From positions 425,978 to 489,977 of the forward strand of contig JXTB01000116.1 in the NCBI GenBank assembly GCA_002914805.1: 64,000 nt of DNA, given 5' to 3'. The translations under genes and the position numbers were made by a program. This document shows, in pieces, positions 24,801-35,951 of the stretch. The notes below the pieces were generated by a model. That model saw nothing but the letters and a program-made list of their open reading frames with translations, was not told the DNA's origin and did not search any database. The stretch comes from Parasponia andersonii (lineage: Eukaryota > Streptophyta > Magnoliopsida > Rosales > Cannabaceae). Numbering within the stretch: the stretch's first letter is position 1; each line of letters opens with the position of its first letter.

Positions 24801-25656
24801 GAACTCATTTCCATCTTCTTCTTCCACTTTCATTTTCTGAAACTCTCGAGCTTTCAAAATTCCAGAAATTCTCAAAACTAATCTTTTCTGAGAAAACTCA
24901 AGTCTTCTTCCTTATCATCGGCAAACTTCAGTACTGCTGCAACTTTCCAATGAGCTCAACTATTATTACACACCGATTTCGGCGACACATCAAGAAATCT
25001 TCTTGGCAATAAATTTATCCAAGGTTGGTTCCTCTTCCTTTCCCTATTTTTGGATTATTTTTAGAAAAAATTAGGTCTTGAACATGATTTTCCTAATCAT
25101 TTATGCTTTAAAAACTCCAGTTGTTATCAGAATAAATGCCAATTGAAAAATTAGAATCAAATTAACCTATACCATCAACCTCAGAATTTTTTCTTGTGAT
25201 GGAAAATTCTAGAATCTGATGCTGTTGAACCTATAAGAGAATTTGAGAGAATAAAACTCAATAGGAGAATCTAAAATTCAACTTTGAGTTTGTAGATCAA
25301 AACCATAAATACAGAACTATAGATTTAGGATTCTGTATTTTAGTCAAACAATAGGCACAAATCTAATAGATCGAATGACGAATTACCTTAGATGAATAGA
25401 AAACGAACCCATAAATCGATTAGAAGAACTTGATCAGAACATAGATAGATCCATAGATAGATGGGGTAATTTTCTAGGGTTTGTAGCCCCGAATTGCTCG
25501 CACATAGCGAGTATACCTACAACAATACAAAAACTAGCACACCTATTTCTAGGTTGCACTTTAGGTTAGTTTTATGAATATATATACATGGTTTATATTA
25601 AAATACCTATTGACCAGAGCTCACGTAAGATTAAAAATAGTTTATTTCTTTTTCCG

Positions 25657-28600
25657 ATGTCTAGTAGTGAAGACTTTAGGAAGAAAAATGCATTTTCTAG
25701 AGAATCAGAACCCTCGACGAGCTCTAAGTCTAACTTAGACGATTATATCGAGAGAGAACCTGATAACTCTATAAAAATAGAGTTATTTAGTATGTTTTTG
25801 AGTCTTGAGATAGCTGTTTAAAAGGATCAAATTGTCTAGTTTAAGTATTTTTCTTTATTTTATTTTTGTCTGTGGTATTTCCATGATTACAATTCAATAT
25901 AGTCAATATTTATTTTATTTTCTTTTTATTTCTAGTAGAAATACTGAAATTAGGACTTGAATTCTGATAAATTTTAATAGCCACATCTTTGAAGGAATGC
26001 TGAATTTAAGTAAAAGTTGGAAGTAACTTTGCTGCAACAATGCGCCGGAGCAATACTGAACAGCAGAATTCTTTTTTCAGCTGGCATCTTTTACGTACAG
26101 CTAGTACTAATAGCTAATATTAAATACCAGCTAAGGAAAAATGAAGCAAAAGTGGTCCTCACTCCATATTTGGCTAACACGTGTGTTAGGGTACCTTACC
26201 TACTCTGATATAAAAGGAAAATGTACCGTAGGAAGGAGAAGAGGATGGCTGACCAGAGAGAAAAACAGAAAAGAAAAGAAAAGAGAGAAAGATAGTACAG
26301 AGAAGAGAGGACGAATGAGAGGAAGTACTAGCAGCAGGGAGCTCGATTTACCTTTATCCAGCTAGATATTTCCATACCTTCTTAAATCTTCTTTGTATTT
26401 AATTTTTTTTCCCTTATCTTGAACTTTCTGTAATCTATGAATTACTTTGGGTTGCTGATTTTTGAACCCCAGAACATGAGCTAAGTTTTTCTTAGCTAGG
26501 ATATTGATGAATCTAAAGTTGTAATGAAGGATTAAATGTTGTTTTAAGTGTTTATGGTAATTTCCTCTTGTTCACTCAAGTGAGCTTCATCATTAATTCC
26601 TATTATTGTTTGGCCACCAATATTTGGGATAAATAAACTAGGATTAATTTTGGAAAGGTTAATTTTAGTTGGATCCAACTTGACTGATACATAGTAATGA
26701 TATAGGAATATGTCGTTACCATGTATAACCCATTGAAAATCGATGCTATAAAGGAAGTATTTAGAACTGGATCAGTATAGGAATATGTTAAATCTGGTTT
26801 AAAAAACTTTAAACATAATAAATTCAGAAGATTATTATGTACTAATGGAATTTTCTGTTACTTGAGTGAATTTTGCTATAAGCATTGCTACAACAATTGT
26901 ACCCAGATTTGCAACCGAGGAGGATTCAATCATCCCAACTTAATATATCTATCCATTTACAATCTCTTGTTTAGGTCATATTGTTTTATGCTTGGAATTT
27001 ACATTTTTTATTTTGCATCTGTCAATTCTTATAATTTCTTAATTCAGCTTATTTGACATTAGTTTTATCCAACTAATTTTGTTAATCAATCCATGTGGAG
27101 ACGATACTCAACTCATTACTATATAACTTGTTCGGCAATTGCACTTGCGTAGCAATTATAAAATAAAGCCAACAGAACCTGAACTAGAGGTTGAGATAAC
27201 TGGGACTAGGTAAGGAAGTCTTTGTATAGCAGATCTCCCAGTAGACCAGTGCCCTCGACATGTTAGAGAGGCTCCAGAATATTCCTTCGGCTTTCAATAC
27301 GTTGAAGGTGAATGGTTATATGGTAACATAAAGTCTAATTGTACATGTGCGAAGATAATAAAGATAGAGAAACAATATAACCTCGATCCAGAATTGAAGA
27401 TCTTAACTTCGACTGAGGTCAACTGCCTCAACACTGCTCTACTCAAATATGTGGCATTCACTGATTCCCTAATGCGTGCTGGAGTCCATCTCCCTCTACG
27501 TCTATTCATACAATCTATAGTCGATTGCTATGGTGTCGTTCCTTTTCAACTAACACCTAACATATATAAATATATGGTAGGACTATATATACTATACTAC
27601 AAACACAAATTAGGAACCTCAACCCAGAGGAATTTGTATGGTTTTACTACCTTAAGTCGAATCCCTCCGATGTCGACTTCTATTATGCGTGCAAATGACC
27701 AGGCTTCAATAAGAAGACTATTTCTAACGTTAAAAATAATATGGGCAAGTGAAAAGATGGCTTCTTCTACTTCGAATATGCCAAAAACGGATTCTTTCAG
27801 CACGCTAGTAAGTATTCACCCTATTATACTCGCATGTTTTACTTTATTTATTCTAACATCTTCTATACTTTGCAGTTAATAGAGAAGAATGACCAGATCT
27901 TAACTCTAACTAACTAACTCGTGTTAGCATATTCAACGGTCTTCTGGAGGAAGAATTTGATTAGAAAACCTTGGGAATAATTGAGAACCTACTCGTATCC
28001 ATCCTTTTTCCCAAAAGTGCGAGCCTACCATCCTCTGTGAACCATCTGAAGAGTGCCCCCAGCCTAAAGAAGAAAAAAAAAGCTTCGAGCTCAAAGAAAT
28101 GAACAGTGCCCTCATCTTTGGGAACCTTAAGTTCGAAAAGGAGGAAAACTTCAACTCCTACTCAAGATAATCCAAGTCCCCCTCTAACTCATCCGCCCGA
28201 AGGTAAAGTTGTCACTTTTTTTATATATGTTCTTTTATACTTGCATAACATTCCCTTACTCTTTTCGTCTTTTCTCAGAAATGGTTGGCATTAGAGGTAG
28301 TATGCGAGCTTCTCCATCAACTTTTGGCTTCAAATCCAAAGCTCCAGCTAGCTCTTCATCTCCTACACCAAAAGGGAAAGAAAAAACCCCCAAGGCTTCG
28401 AATAAAAGGAGAGTTATCTTCGACGAAGAGCCCATCAATACTTCATCTTCTCCCACCAATACCTCGACTCACCTCCCTAAGACCTCAAACAAACAGGGTC
28501 ATTAGGTAAAATATTGACTTCATAAACTCCCCTCGAACCTCTCAACCCACTAGACCATCTTCCAGAGGTCAAAGCACTTCTCATCCAGCTTCCTCCAAAG

Positions 28601-29326
28601 ACGGGCTTGACTGCCTACTTTGGCAATCAGTTTACCATTGACGATGCATGGTAAAAGCTATAGAATAGACCACCTCGAGCCACTTTCAAAGGAGCAATGA
28701 GAATACTTGCCAATGTACGTATTACCTGCATCACATATTACTAATCTTTTCAATTAATTACAATGATTAATAATCGTTATGTGCAAGCTACTTTCATCGT
28801 AGCTCGTATGTATAACCCCATCCTTAATTTGATGCGTGCTGGCAAAGAGAATGAGAAAAAGATTGAAGCCCTGTCAAAGATATGTGAGGATCTAAAAAGC
28901 TCCGATGAATCCAAAAGGAACAATCTTTAGATACAGAAGCAATAGCTTAAGGATGACCTAGAGAAGGAAAAGAAGTCTGAGGGGCTCGAAGAGGAGATAA
29001 AGAAACTCAACAAGAAAATTTTGCTCTATACCGATGCCCTGGACAAAGCTTGCCACAAAGCGGTTGAAGATTTCAAGGAGACTAAACTTCCTGAGCTCGA
29101 AGATGAAGCTAACAATCTCGGAGTCTCAACCATCGCTTACTATATTTACCACGAACACCTAGGCTTTAACTTCTCCTTCCTAGGCTCTGACATTGCTGCT
29201 TTTTTTGAAAGCTGGAAAGAAGACGATGCAAAGAAAGTGGTTGAAGATTTTGAGGAAGATGGTGCAAGGGATGATGAACAGATCTTGTGTAATTTAAATA
29301 ATTTTTCCTTTATTCGAATAATATAG
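25657..29326 (+). pseudogene. Antisense extra frame of the Tat element (PF04195-like, multi-exon)
   Basis: Encoded opposite to gag-pol. The first exon starts at ATG 25657 (MSSSEDFRKKN, Ser-rich), reaches EREP at 25760, is cut by a 1.4 kb solo LTR, and resumes in the same frame at 27180 (ELEVEITG) before a stop. The core at 27390-27800 (RAGVHLPLRLFIQSIVDCYG, PFQLTPNIYKYMVGLY) resembles the plant 'putative gypsy type transposon' domain (PF04195). Intron signals follow: donor gtaagt at about 27811 with acceptor ctttgcag at 27876; donor gtaaag at 28203 with acceptor tctcag at 28279; donor gtacgt at about 28711 with an acceptor-like tgtgcaag near 28787. Then come Ser/Pro/Lys-rich regions and a long coiled coil (about 28800-29280: KKIEALSKICEDLK, EEEIKKLNKKI, FFESWKEDDAKK). 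A few internal stops (for example 27213, 28927) mark decay. Function unknown. Confidence 0.7.
25761..27174 (+). mobile_element. Nested solo LTR, Athila/Tat-like gypsy
   Basis: It begins TGATAACTCTATAAAAATAG (a start hairpin with agagttat) and ends AAAGCCAACA. The flanks are a perfect 5 bp duplication, gaacc (25756-25760 and 27175-27179). TATAAAAGG at about 26210 is a likely promoter. The end text catgtggagacgatactc, ttgttcggcaattgcacttg is characteristic of Tat/Athila-type LTR U5 ends. No coding sequence. Ignoring the insert leaves the host frame continuous. Confidence 0.88.
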
Positions 29327-30054
29327 GGTTGTCCTATCGTTATGTAACTATTTTGCTTGCACATGGGTACGGGCTTAGATATTTATAAACTTTTTTTTCT
29401 CTTCAGATTTTATCCCTACAAAACAACTTCGTTAAAAGCAAGAGCACATCATATAATAATATATAGGTGCATAATTTAGTCAAGTAGTCAATCATTAAGT
29501 GACTGATTAGTACGCTATTGCGATTCGAATCCAACTAACTTAAAACGAATTTTAAGCATTTAGATGGGTTATATCACTTAAGAGAAACAACAAACATGAG
29601 TGATACAAACTCAATATTTGTTTTCTAAAAGTTCCATGTCAAAATAGAATTTATAACAATATATCACATCAAACTATGGATGTTTTGCTTAGTCATTTTT
29701 TTGTTCGAGGAGAAATATCGCGTAATACGACATGCTAAGACATGAAACGAGAAGAAAATATTAAGATTTTAAGAAATTTTAGAAATTTAGCGATCCAAAA
29801 TTTCAACCCCTCTAAATGTATGTTTGCATAGTTCTTTAGGAAACGAGTAAAAGATTACTTAATTTGATCTAACTGCCTCCTAAGTTTTGTGGTGTTTAAC
29901 GACGACCATAAAACTATAATAGATGAACTGAAAAAGAAATAACAAGATGATAGATCGAAGAAATAGTGCCTTTTATTACTAAATTCGAATGTGAATAACA
30001 AAATTTCCCCCCCAAGCCATTGAAGCTATACGAAGATACGAATAAAGATTTTAT

Positions 30055-30335
30055 TGGTAATAATGACGAAGCTGTTCTGCATTCCAAGCGTGCTCAATTT
30101 TTTGGCCTTCAATACGCGCTAAGTTATACATCCTAGATTGAATGACGACATCAATGACATATCGTCCTTCCCAAAAGGGCCTAAATACACTAGCACAATG
30201 CTTTTTAGGATTAAGGAGAACTTGTCAAAGAACAAGATCACCAACGTCAAATTGTCAATTTTTGACTTTTGAATCGTAATACCGAGCAGTACACTGTTGG
30301 TATGACACAACTCGACTTCCCCCCTCTAGCTTGGT
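30055..30335 (-). pseudogene. pol: Integrase C-terminal remnant of the Tat element
   Basis: The - strand reads ARYYDSKVKN, FDVGDLVL, FRPFWEGRYVIDVVIQS, MYNLARIEGQ and HAWNAEQLRHYY then a stop: the usual C-terminal end of Tat-type polyproteins. Directly upstream on the - strand comes RNase H text (VIGNYQAR) with no integrase zinc-binding region or D,D,E core between them. The whole catalytic core is therefore deleted. Stops replace codons after KVKN and after DLVL. Confidence 0.85.
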
Positions 30336-30680
30336 AATTGCCAATCACTTGACTAATAACCAACTAAAAATCTCTGTATACCTTGATCATTTTGACTTTC
30401 ATTTCTTGCGCAAGTTTGAGTCCAGCTATCAATGCCTCGTATTCTACTTCATTATTCAATAGATATCCCTCTTGGACTAATTAACATCAAGCCTACTCCA
30501 GCCCCATTATCATTCGATGATCTATCAACATAAAGTTTCCCCAATTTAGTTAAATCCATGGTAGATCTCTTAATTACTTCAGTAGGAAGATCGATATCAT
30601 AAGTGAATTCTGTAATAAAATCTACGAGCTTGACCCTTGACCGCAATTCGAGGTCAAAAATTAATGTCGAATTGACTCAA
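30336..30680 (-). pseudogene. pol: RNase H remnant of the Tat element
   Basis: The - strand gives LVDFITEFT, LYVDRSSNDNGAGVGLMLIS and NEVEYEALIAGLKLAQEM, the hallmark Asp and Glu blocks of Ty3/gypsy RNase H. It ends in LVISQVIGNYQAR, where integrase should continue but the sequence jumps to the integrase C-terminus. Frameshift within the YLLNNEV region and a stop before LVISQ. Confidence 0.87.
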
Positions 30681-30825
30681 CTCGACTATCCACTTAAGTA
30701 ATCATCCTGACGCTTCAGGCTTTTGCAAAACTTATTTCAATAGAAAGTTTGTGAAAACCTCGATAAAATGTGCAAAGAAATATAGTTGAAGCTTCCTAGA
30801 AATGATGACAAGCACTAGTGCTAAC

Positions 30826-30990
30826 TTCTCCATCTCCTGATATCTCGTTTTGATATCGAGTATTCTTTTACTTAGATAATATACAGGTCGTTGTATATTT
30901 TTTTCATTTTCTCCATCTCCTGATATCTCGTTTTGATATCGAGTATTCTTTTACTTAGATAATATACATGTCGTTGTATATTTTTTTCAT
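30826..30990. repeat. 83 bp tandem duplication in Tat pol
   Basis: The unit from ttctccatctcctgatatc to gtatattttttt occurs twice in a row (30826-30908 and 30909-30990), differing at one base. It disrupts the reverse transcriptase/RNase H connection region. Confidence 0.95.
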
Positions 30991-31910
30991 TTTGAATTTA
31001 TATAACACTTGTTACATATTTGGAAATGGCAAGGTACAAGTACAACTCTTCCCCCAGCTTTAGGTTCAACAAGAGTGGAGGAGAATCCAAGTATTTTTTC
31101 AAATCTTGGAATGCTTGCTCACACTTCTCCATCCACTCAAACCTCTTCGAATCCTTCAATACCTCAAAGAATGGTTGGCATTTATCGATTGATCTTGATA
31201 CAAATTGGTTTAATACATCCACTCTTCTCATCAAGCTCTGTATATCTCTGGATTTGTGAAGTGACTGCATGTCAATTAGTGCTTAGGTCTTTTGAGGATT
31301 AGCTTCGATACCTCGTTGATTGACTATGAATCTAAGAAACTTCACAGATCCTATCCTGACTGCACACTTCTGAGGGTTTAGCTTTATCTAATACTTTTGA
31401 AGAATTTTGAATATTTCGTCAAGGCACTTGACGTGATCTTCAGCTTTGTTTGACTTCACCAGTATGTCATCAATGTACACCACTATTGTCTTGCCAATTT
31501 ATTTTGTAAACATCATATTGACAAGACGTCTACATTGATGAGTCCGAAGGGTATCTTCTTATAACAATATAATCCTCAGTCTGTGATGAATGAGGTATGC
31601 TCTTTATCAAAATCGTACATAGGAATTTGGTTGTATCCAGAATATGCATCCATAAAAGTCAATAGTTCATGCCAGGATGTCACATCTACAAGCTAGTCGA
31701 TTCTTGGAAGTAGAAAATTGTTTTTCGGGCATGCTTTGCTAAGATCTATAAAGTCTATACACATTCTCCATTTTCCATTGTGTTTTTTTTTTCCCAAAAC
31801 TAGATTTGTAAGCCAGTTCGGGTAAGAAGATTCCTTGATGAATGTTATTTCAAGTAGCTTCTCAACTGCCTCTTTCAGTACGACATAAGATTCTGGATTC
31901 ATTGCCCTTC
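30991..31910 (-). pseudogene. pol: Reverse transcriptase remnant of the Tat element
   Basis: On the - strand: MNPESYVVLKEAVEKLLE, FIKESSYPNWLTNLVLGKKK, GKWRMCIDFIDLSKACPKN, FLLPRID, MDAYSGYNQI, then the catalytic box VVYIDDILVKS (about 31463-31495), KCAVR, and the thumb/connection part FVSRSIDKCQPFFEVLK, WMEKCEQAFQDLKKYL, PPLL. All canonical gypsy reverse transcriptase blocks are present in order, and the YIDD active site itself is preserved, but stops and shifts interrupt the frame between them. Confidence 0.9.
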
Positions 31911-32269
31911 TCTTTTGTCATACAAGCTTTTTTGTTGTATTAATATTAAGGCGGTGGCACATAACATTCGGATCAATATCCACCATATCTGAGTGTTGCC
32001 ATGCAAAGACATCTAAGTTCGTATTTAAAAAATACTACCAAATTAGCTCGCACGGGTTCTTGAAGCTTTACAACTGATCTTTAACACCTTTGAAGACTCG
32101 TCGATTGACAAATCTTCTAAGTCTTCAATTGGCCCAGTTTTGACATTTCTTTTTGTAGCTAGACCATCAAGGTGTAAGGTGTTATCTCTCTCGTTGTGAG
32201 GTTTAAAGAATTATTATAGTAGAACCGTGCATTATATTGATTACCTCGAACCTCACCTACTCTATGCTA

Positions 32270-32650
32270 AGTTGGGAACTTCATGGTTAGATAGTAAATT
32301 AAAGTGACAGCTCATAGTTCCCTCAAGATTGGTCTTCCTAAAACGGCATTGAATACTGATAGGCAATTTACCACTAAAAATTGAGTCAATACCATTGAAA
32401 CTCTAGGATAAGTTCTAATATTCACCATCAAATCAATCATGCCCCTCGACATTATGCTATTGCCAGTGAATCCATCGAGTGGAGTGACAGCGTGTTTTAA
32501 ATTACCCTATCTTTTTACAGGTATCATAGTATAATATGTTGACAACACTCCTATTATTGACTAATACTTGCCATAGTTGCGTACTCCCACAGTTGATTTT
32601 AATGACAAGTGCATCATTATATGGGTAAAAGACCTCTCTCGTATCTTACT
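32270..32650 (-). pseudogene. pol: Aspartic protease remnant of the Tat element
   Basis: The - strand reads DALVIKINCGSTQLWQVLV, then NNRSVVNILYYDT where the family has an Asp-x-Gly-Ser type active site. The Asp and Gly are both changed here. Downstream GFTGNSIMSRGMIDLM- and FLVVNCLSVFNAVLGRPIL-like text confirms the region. Not functional. Confidence 0.75.
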
Positions 32651-32919
32651 CTGTGAAAGTAATGTCCATATCTGGTACCCGCTGAAGCTTCTATGGTCAC
32701 TGCTCAAGGTGCACTACATTAGTTAATGACTGTTGTCGAGCGTCCCATGTATACCTATCCTGTGCCTTCCTCGAATCTCCTCCTATATATGGTCTTCCAA
32801 AGATGGTCTATACTTCGCGTTGAACCTCTGGAGGTCGTTGTTGGTTTTCTTTTCCTCTCTCATTGTTCTGCCTGGTACATTGCCGTAGCTGCCCTTCCCT
32901 TCCCTACTTAACCTTTCGA

Positions 32920-34460
32920 TCTCATCTTTCAGAGTATAGCAATTATTAGTGTCATGTCCAATATCATTGTAATATCTGTAGAACTTGTTGGGATCGCATT
33001 TAGCTCTATTCCTTTTTATTGGTTCTGGTTGACGATATCAATTCTGTTGATTCGTGACTGCATAAATATGATCTATAGGTGCGCTCACCTTAGTATAATT
33101 GTTAAATCATAGAAGAGCCCTTGGAAATTCCTGTTTCTTCGGTTCGAGCTACTTTGTAGATGGTTGCTCGTTCTTCCTCTTCTTCCACTTATTGTTATTA
33201 TTACTGTTAGTTGTTGTGGTTGCATATTTGTTCGTGTCTTTTTCTCCTTTCTTCTTCATCTTATGAAGATTTTTCTGAGAAAATTCCACCCTTAGATATT
33301 GACCAATTCTTCGATAGAAGTCCTCAAGAGTCCTATATTCTCACTCTTATAATTCTTCTTAGAGTTTAGTCTCTAGTCGCACTCTGGCCATTATTAATAT
33401 CAGGACTCCTCCTTCAGGTGAGTTGTTGACCTTTGCGAATTCTGAAGTAAAACAGTCGAGGTAAGATCGTAGAATTTCCTCTAGACCTTGTCAAATGGCA
33501 AACAAACTGATTAATGGAACAATAAAGTTCTTTGTAGCCTGAAATTATCTCAAGAAAGCTGTCTAAAGTTGTTGCTAGGACGAGATCGAACCAGGCTGCG
33601 GTCTTCAGAATCACTTCTTCATTATACCTGTGAGGGTTATAGAAAAATACCTATAAAATGCAAGGTCATTGACCCTGTAGAGCTCCATCAGGTCATTGAA
33701 GGGATCCATGTGGTCCTGTAGATCAGTTTTCCCATTAAAAGTATTTACAGTGAGAAGTTTGAATCCAGTAAGTAATGCAGTAGCTCGAACTTCTTTGTTG
33801 AATGGCGATTGACGATATCAATCCGCAAGCTTATCAACTAATCCAGCAACTGCATCTAATATGATCCTTAGATTATGAACATCAATGTTAGGAGGAAGCG
33901 CATTGTCTCTTGCTGGTGGTAGGGGTGGTCTTTGGTCACTATTATCAAGACATAAGACAAGCTAATTAGACAGAGTCTGCAGTGACCTTTGTGAAGTTTC
34001 CACTGAAATAGTTTGACGTGACGGGATTCGGTTATTATGATGCGATGTGGATCGCACATGACTATCTCTTTGACGTCATTATTCTAGATGTTGTCTTAGG
34101 TCTGCAGAGTTTTTTCTTGGCTCCCTCCAAATTCTTTCAAAGACGATTCTCGATTGACGATTCTGCTCATTGTTTGGATGATCACGGTTAATGGGAGCTC
34201 TTCTAGAGGCTTGTCCACGATCATTGTCTGTACTCAAACTCCTAGTACCAAATTTCTATGGTAAGTCTGCGGCTTTTTCTTTTCCCTTAGAAGCGCGATC
34301 TGCATGGTGATCCTAATGAGTCCTGGGCTAATCCTGATTTCTAATCTCTTGGATCTAGATCCCTCTTTCAGATAGTCAAGTAGAGCAATCTCTAGGATGT
34401 TGGTGCTGTGGTGGAGTGATAATCTATCTTTCAGCAAGTCACCTTAGAAAATCCTTGATC
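32920..34460 (-). pseudogene. gag: gag remnant of the Tat element
   Basis: Retrotransposon Gag text is readable in pieces on the - strand: VNTFNGKTDLQDHMDPFNDL then MELYRVNDLAF (about 33640-33760), the KKWFW-like block with PGSISSWQQL (33560-33620) and further LIS-LFAI text. The zinc-binding region at about 32925-33000 reads YYNDIGHDTNNCYTLKDEIE, a C/H-type knuckle with its first Cys replaced by Tyr. Several frameshifts. A leader of about 290 bp separates it from the 5' LTR. Confidence 0.82.
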
Positions 34461-34673
34461 TGATTGGTGATTTGCTGAAAGTTTGCAAGAGCATCCTCTA
34501 TGTGAGATTATCTCTAAACGATATTCTCCTCAACTGTGGTCACTGCTACTTGATCCTGTGAAGGATCGTTCTATGTAGCAGTAGCACTTTTAGGATAATT
34601 TTGGCTAACTACAGTGTTCTTGATAATATTTTTGGTATTTGCCACCTTTGAGTAAGCATAATTGATGAACTTT

Positions 34674-34745
34674 TTTCTGGAATGGCCTTTCTTCTAGCAG
34701 AATTGATGAACTTTTTGCTAGAATGACCTTTCTTCTAACACCAAT
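34674..34745. repeat. Short direct duplication beside the primer site
   Basis: ttgatgaactttttt..tggaatggcctttcttcta and ttgatgaactttttg..tagaatgacctttcttcta are adjacent near-copies. On the - strand, ttggtgttagaagaaagg directly abuts the 5' LTR and should be the primer binding site. It starts TGG but is not the initiator Met type. A Leu-type tRNA is possible but not established. Confidence 0.6.
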
Positions 34746-35348
34746 TGTTGACGAAGGTTTTGTCAACAACGAATTTAAAAAATTGTAAGATATGGTTTGT
34801 GTATAAAAAAAAGTTGATAAAGCTAAATAAATAATGAGACAAGAACTTTATAGTGGTTCAATCCCAAAAAAGATGAGCTTACGTCCATTGTTCTTCATTA
34901 TTTTCTAGAGAATTACAAGAGTTTCTCTAACTCTTAAGCTATAAAAAAAGAGAGAATTATAGAGAGAATGTATAGTAACATGAATGTGAGATGATTGTGA
35001 GGTAATTGGTGTTATCATAAATAATGAGATTGAGTTCCCTTTATATAGGTGAGGGTGGCTTAATGTTTCCTAATTGTGAAAACAAGAAAATACATAATCA
35101 GAAAACACAATTTCAAGTAGCAATATAAAATTGTATAATAACTAATAAATGGATTGCTTGTTCTCTACCGTGAAGCTTGTTTCCCTTATTCTCATTTGGA
35201 GAAAATTGATCTAGTTTCTTTTTCTTTCTAGTTGCATGTTCATCTATACGGAGCATGTCACACTACTAATTGTTTCTAACATTCGACTTGGCACATTCTC
35301 CTTAGTTGTTGACTTACATTGATTAATGTATAAATTTTAGATCGCACA
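34746..35348 (-). repeat. 5' LTR of the Tat element
   Basis: The + strand starts TGTTGACGAAGG and ends GATCGCACA. Homologous to 23809-24394 and, more distantly, to the solo LTR at 21141-21831. It carries a TATA-like ctatataaaggg string on the - strand near 35045. Confidence 0.92.
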
Positions 35349-35640
35349 ATAATGATTAACGTGTATTTGGTCCTAAAAAAAAACAAATCATTTATTAGTT
35401 TTAAAAAATGAAAACACGCGTATCCCTAAAAACAATAAAAAAAAAAAGACCAAAACATATATCTTAAAAAAATTATCAAAATGCTTAAAAAAAAAAACTT
35501 ATATATCAAAATATTAAATACTAATAATTTCGATTAAAAAAAAATTCCTTAAAAACTATTCAAAATTATTTTCCTTAAAAAATTATTTCCAAATCTTATT
35601 CCTAACTTAGTGAAAAGAGAATTTTCTAAAACATTGGAAT
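35349..35640. other. A-rich flank of the Tat element
   Basis: Begins with the eight-base copy ataatgat (35349-35356) and continues with poly-A rich text. No gene or recognised element until the MITE end. Confidence 0.5.
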
Positions 35641-35748
35641 GAGAATGGTTGTAAGTAGAAATAACTTTACTATTGCAAGTCATTTTTAACTTAGTCAAAG
35701 TAACCATTCATGGAGCAAAAACAAAAAACTCTATTGAAATATGACCCA
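35640..35748. mobile_element. MITE family 1, right-end copy
   Basis: aacttagtcaaagtaaccat, tcatggagcaaaaac and actctattgaaatatgaccc match, as reverse complement, the left ends at 11906 and 18991, and match in the same orientation the right ends at 12520-12577 and 43340-43451. It ends at a (TA)n tract. The left part may have been cut off by the Tat insertion. Confidence 0.68.
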
Positions 35749-35790
35749 TATATATATATATATATTGTATACATATATAGACGATAAATG

Positions 35791-35917
35791 TAGTCCTTTT
35801 GAAGGGATCAGTCTCTTCTATGATTTGGCCAACACATGTTACCTTTTAACCCATATGGTATTGGACAAACGTGACCTGTGTTGGTTAAAATATAGATAAG
35901 ACCAGTCCCTTTAAAGG

Positions 35918-35922
<5 letters not shown>
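35791..35922. mobile_element. Short MITE family 3
   Basis: The ends are inverted: tagtccttttgaagggatca, tctatg, ggccaacacatgttac on the left against gtgacctgtgttggttaaaa, tagataagaccagtcccttt and aaaggaacta on the right. The arms of about 50 bp leave only a short loop, and (TA)n tracts lie on both sides. A near-perfect fold-back element. Confidence 0.82.

Positions 35923-35949
<27 letters not shown>

Positions 35950-35951
<2 letters not shown>

Larger units (their letters stand above)
23809..35348 (-). mobile_element. Tat-type Ty3/gypsy retrotransposon with antisense extra frame
   Basis: Two LTRs of about 590-600 bp bound an 11.5 kb element whose gag and pol lie on the - strand. Order from the 5' LTR (34746-35348): gag, protease, reverse transcriptase, RNase H, a remnant integrase C-terminus, then about 5 kb with a gene-like frame on the opposite strand, then the 3' LTR (23809-24394). 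Reverse transcriptase/RNase H before integrase is the gypsy order. An extra, often antisense frame between pol and the 3' LTR is known from the Tat lineage (for example Grande). The element is flanked on both sides by ataatgat (23801-23808 and 35349-35356), longer than the usual 5 bp. A 1.4 kb solo LTR is nested in the extra frame. Pol is full of stops and lacks its integrase core, so the copy is not autonomous. Confidence 0.9.

Noticed and set aside
31009-31302. Two + strand open frames (97 and 79 codons)
   Set aside because: Antisense shadows of the Tat reverse transcriptase connection region.
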